Shown here: positions 62,766-64,000 of the stretch, piece after piece
How positions within the stretch are numbered: the stretch's first letter is position 1
Layout of the letters: every line of letters starts with the position of its first letter
Origin: Aulostomus chinensis
Lineage: Eukaryota; Chordata; Actinopteri; Syngnathiformes; Aulostomidae
Reading direction: 5' to 3'
Length of the DNA stretch: 64,000 nucleotides
NCBI GenBank assembly: GCA_037954235.1
Contig: JBBMOA010000017.1
Location: forward strand, 14,912,027 to 14,976,026
Notes under the pieces: generated by a model
What the model was told of the DNA's origin: nothing
Seen by the model: only the letters and a program-made list of their open reading frames with translations
The model's database searches: none
Position numbers and translations under genes: made by a program

Positions 62766-63503
62766 TGTTAGAAATAAATTAGAAATCAAAGAAACAAGCG
62801 AACAAGTGACTCTTTTAAACTTCTAAAGATCTGACATGAAATATTACTGATGGTGAGTGTGGCCAATTGGTCGTAACGTGAGGAAATGATCAAGCTTCGT
62901 CTGAGGACAAATACAGAAGATAATTGATATAAAGTAAAAAAAAAAAAAAACATCCAAACAACCTTTCATAAAAACTGAGCCGTGTAGAAAGTTGCATCTT
63001 AAATTGAATTTAAATTGAAAAAGGAGAGCCCCTAACCCAACTACCGTAAAGCATTCGTGTGTGTCTCGCTTTAAAATCGAATTCCATAAATCCAGAGGAA
63101 AAAAAAGAAGTACAGTAGCTCGCCATCTGATCCAAATAGCTAAAGGAAAGACTTTCATTTCTCTGTGCTGTTACATAAGAAACATTCAAACCTGTTAAGA
63201 ACAAGCTTGAGGAGAAACTCCCGGAGGAGCAGGTGGACAAAATAACCACGTCGGCTAACTGAATCTCTCAGAGTATCATCTGACACCCGGAGTGTCTCGT
63301 CCTCCTTGATTAATGATTCATATAAAGACAACTCAGCCTGGAAACATCCCACATTTGTACAGAATATATCATGAGGCATTATAAATTCATAGCTATTAAC
63401 TGTCAAGATGTTTAAAAAAATGCTGAAAGATTTATTAAGTTGACCTTTTAAAGATGCTTTACAGTAGGATATGATAAATGATGTGGGATGACAGGAGACG
63501 TAC

Positions 63504-63575
63504 CTTGCAAAGCATCAGGAATAGCATAACATTGGACATGCTGGAGGTGGACACCTTTCTGTAGTGCACAGACAT
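63504..63575 (-). CDS. Candidate upstream coding exon of TUNAR (24 codons, in-frame N-terminal extension)
   Basis: On the minus strand an ATG at 63575 opens 24 codons (starting MSVHYRKVST, ending MLFLMLCK) that run to AAG followed by GTACGT, a near-perfect donor at 63503. An in-frame TAG lies three codons upstream of the ATG. Joined to the acceptor at 58161 the frame is kept in phase 0, giving 24 + 13 + 48 = 85 aa. The piece has a basic start and a short hydrophobic end. Base odds of frame agreement are about one in three, so this could simply be a 5' UTR exon with a chance ATG. In favour: C14orf132, the likely paralogue, also has a short coding exon 1, a phase-0 intron and 86 aa. The donor is better supported than the coding claim. 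Confidence 0.4.
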
Positions 63576-64000
63576 CCCTGGCAACTAAGGTGAAAGTCGA
63601 CCCCTCTCATCCTTTGGCTGTGGAAGGGCACAGGATCCAGAGAGGGCTGGCTCGTCTTCCAGGCGTTCCAATTTTAGGGTTCTCGTTGGTTGCCGTACCC
63701 CGCAGTGCTCCAGCGTCTCCTCCCTGAATTTCATCTCACTAGTGGCCAAGTTCTTGCTGCTGTCACTTTCTCCTTCTCAGCCTTCTGAGGGCTGAAACTG
63801 CTCTCTCCTCTCGACTCCTCGTTCTTTTGCCTCCCCTCGTCCTCTTCCTCCTCCTCTTCCTCCTCCTCTTCTTCTTCGAGTCTGTGTGGAAGGATGATGT
63901 CAAGTTGAAGAATGGAGTCAGTTGATGAGCAGATGAGGGTGGGAGGGTAACAAAGCTGTTTCATGTGAACATTTCTATCCTCCTTTGTCTAAATTCTACA
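63576..64000 (-). other. Possible TUNAR 5' leader / first exon region
   Basis: Upstream of the candidate exon ATG, the sense strand is GA-rich with a (GAG/GAA)n tract at 63838-63876. A 77-codon frame at 63964-63731 has an N-terminal run of glutamates produced by this tract; I treat it as a possible uORF and not a protein. The transcription start is not evident and may lie beyond the window. Confidence 0.3.
63838..63876. repeat. (TCC/TTC)n triplet repeat
   Basis: Pyrimidine triplets, read as (GAG/GAA)n in TUNAR sense orientation. Source of the polyglutamate frame. Confidence 0.9.

Larger units (their letters stand above)
58161..63503 (-). other. TUNAR: Probable TUNAR intron (5.3 kb)
   Basis: Runs from the candidate donor GTACGT at 63503 to the acceptor at 58161. 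It holds a SINE with target duplications (58624-59012), a poly(A) run near 61.72 kb, a (GGA)n tract at 61.8 kb and a CA-rich stretch at 62.70-62.76 kb. Further non-coding exons could lie here; none is certain. Confidence 0.5.

Noticed and set aside
63731..63964. Polyglutamate frame on the minus strand
   Set aside because: Made by a GAG/GAA triplet repeat. At most a uORF of the TUNAR leader.

Overview
The window reads as vertebrate nuclear DNA, most likely from a teleost and probably a spiny-rayed fish. Long (CA)n/(TG)n tracts are very frequent. There is a fish-type tRNA-derived SINE with a (GATG)n tail, a CR1/Rex1-like LINE fragment, and three copies of a TG-flanked repeat family. Coding sequence is very sparse, genes are split by GT-AG introns, and nothing looks bacterial or viral.

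Two genes can be recognised, both on the minus strand and both encoding single-pass microproteins. C14orf132 occupies the left third: an 8-codon first coding exon at 21719-21696 splices across a 21.3-kb intron to the last coding exon at 395-159, giving 86 aa. TUNAR (the TUNA/megamind 'lncRNA' locus) lies upstream on the same strand: a 48-codon microprotein ORF at 58121-57975 follows a clear splice acceptor at 58161. From memory, human TUNAR and C14orf132 are neighbours on chromosome 14q32 in the same order and orientation, so this is a conserved syntenic block.

The two proteins align without gaps over their C-terminal membrane segments (10 identities in 27 positions), with C-termini within one residue of each other. 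I read them as probable tandem paralogues. An exon candidate at 63575-63504 with a perfect GTACGT donor would join TUNAR in frame and extend it to 85 aa, close to the length of C14orf132, with a phase-0 intron as in C14orf132.

Between them, at 34186-33588 on the minus strand, there is an unrecognised gene-like structure. Two well supported exons share a 103-bp intron and keep the frame across it, and a third exon is possible. The rest is intron and intergenic DNA: microsatellites, SINE and LINE fragments, three TG-flanked MITE-like elements (two of them inverted near 46 kb), good CTCF-like motifs at 15.0, 46.5 and 53.5 kb, and long stretches with no supportable gene. No tRNA, rRNA, CRISPR or operon-like structure was seen.
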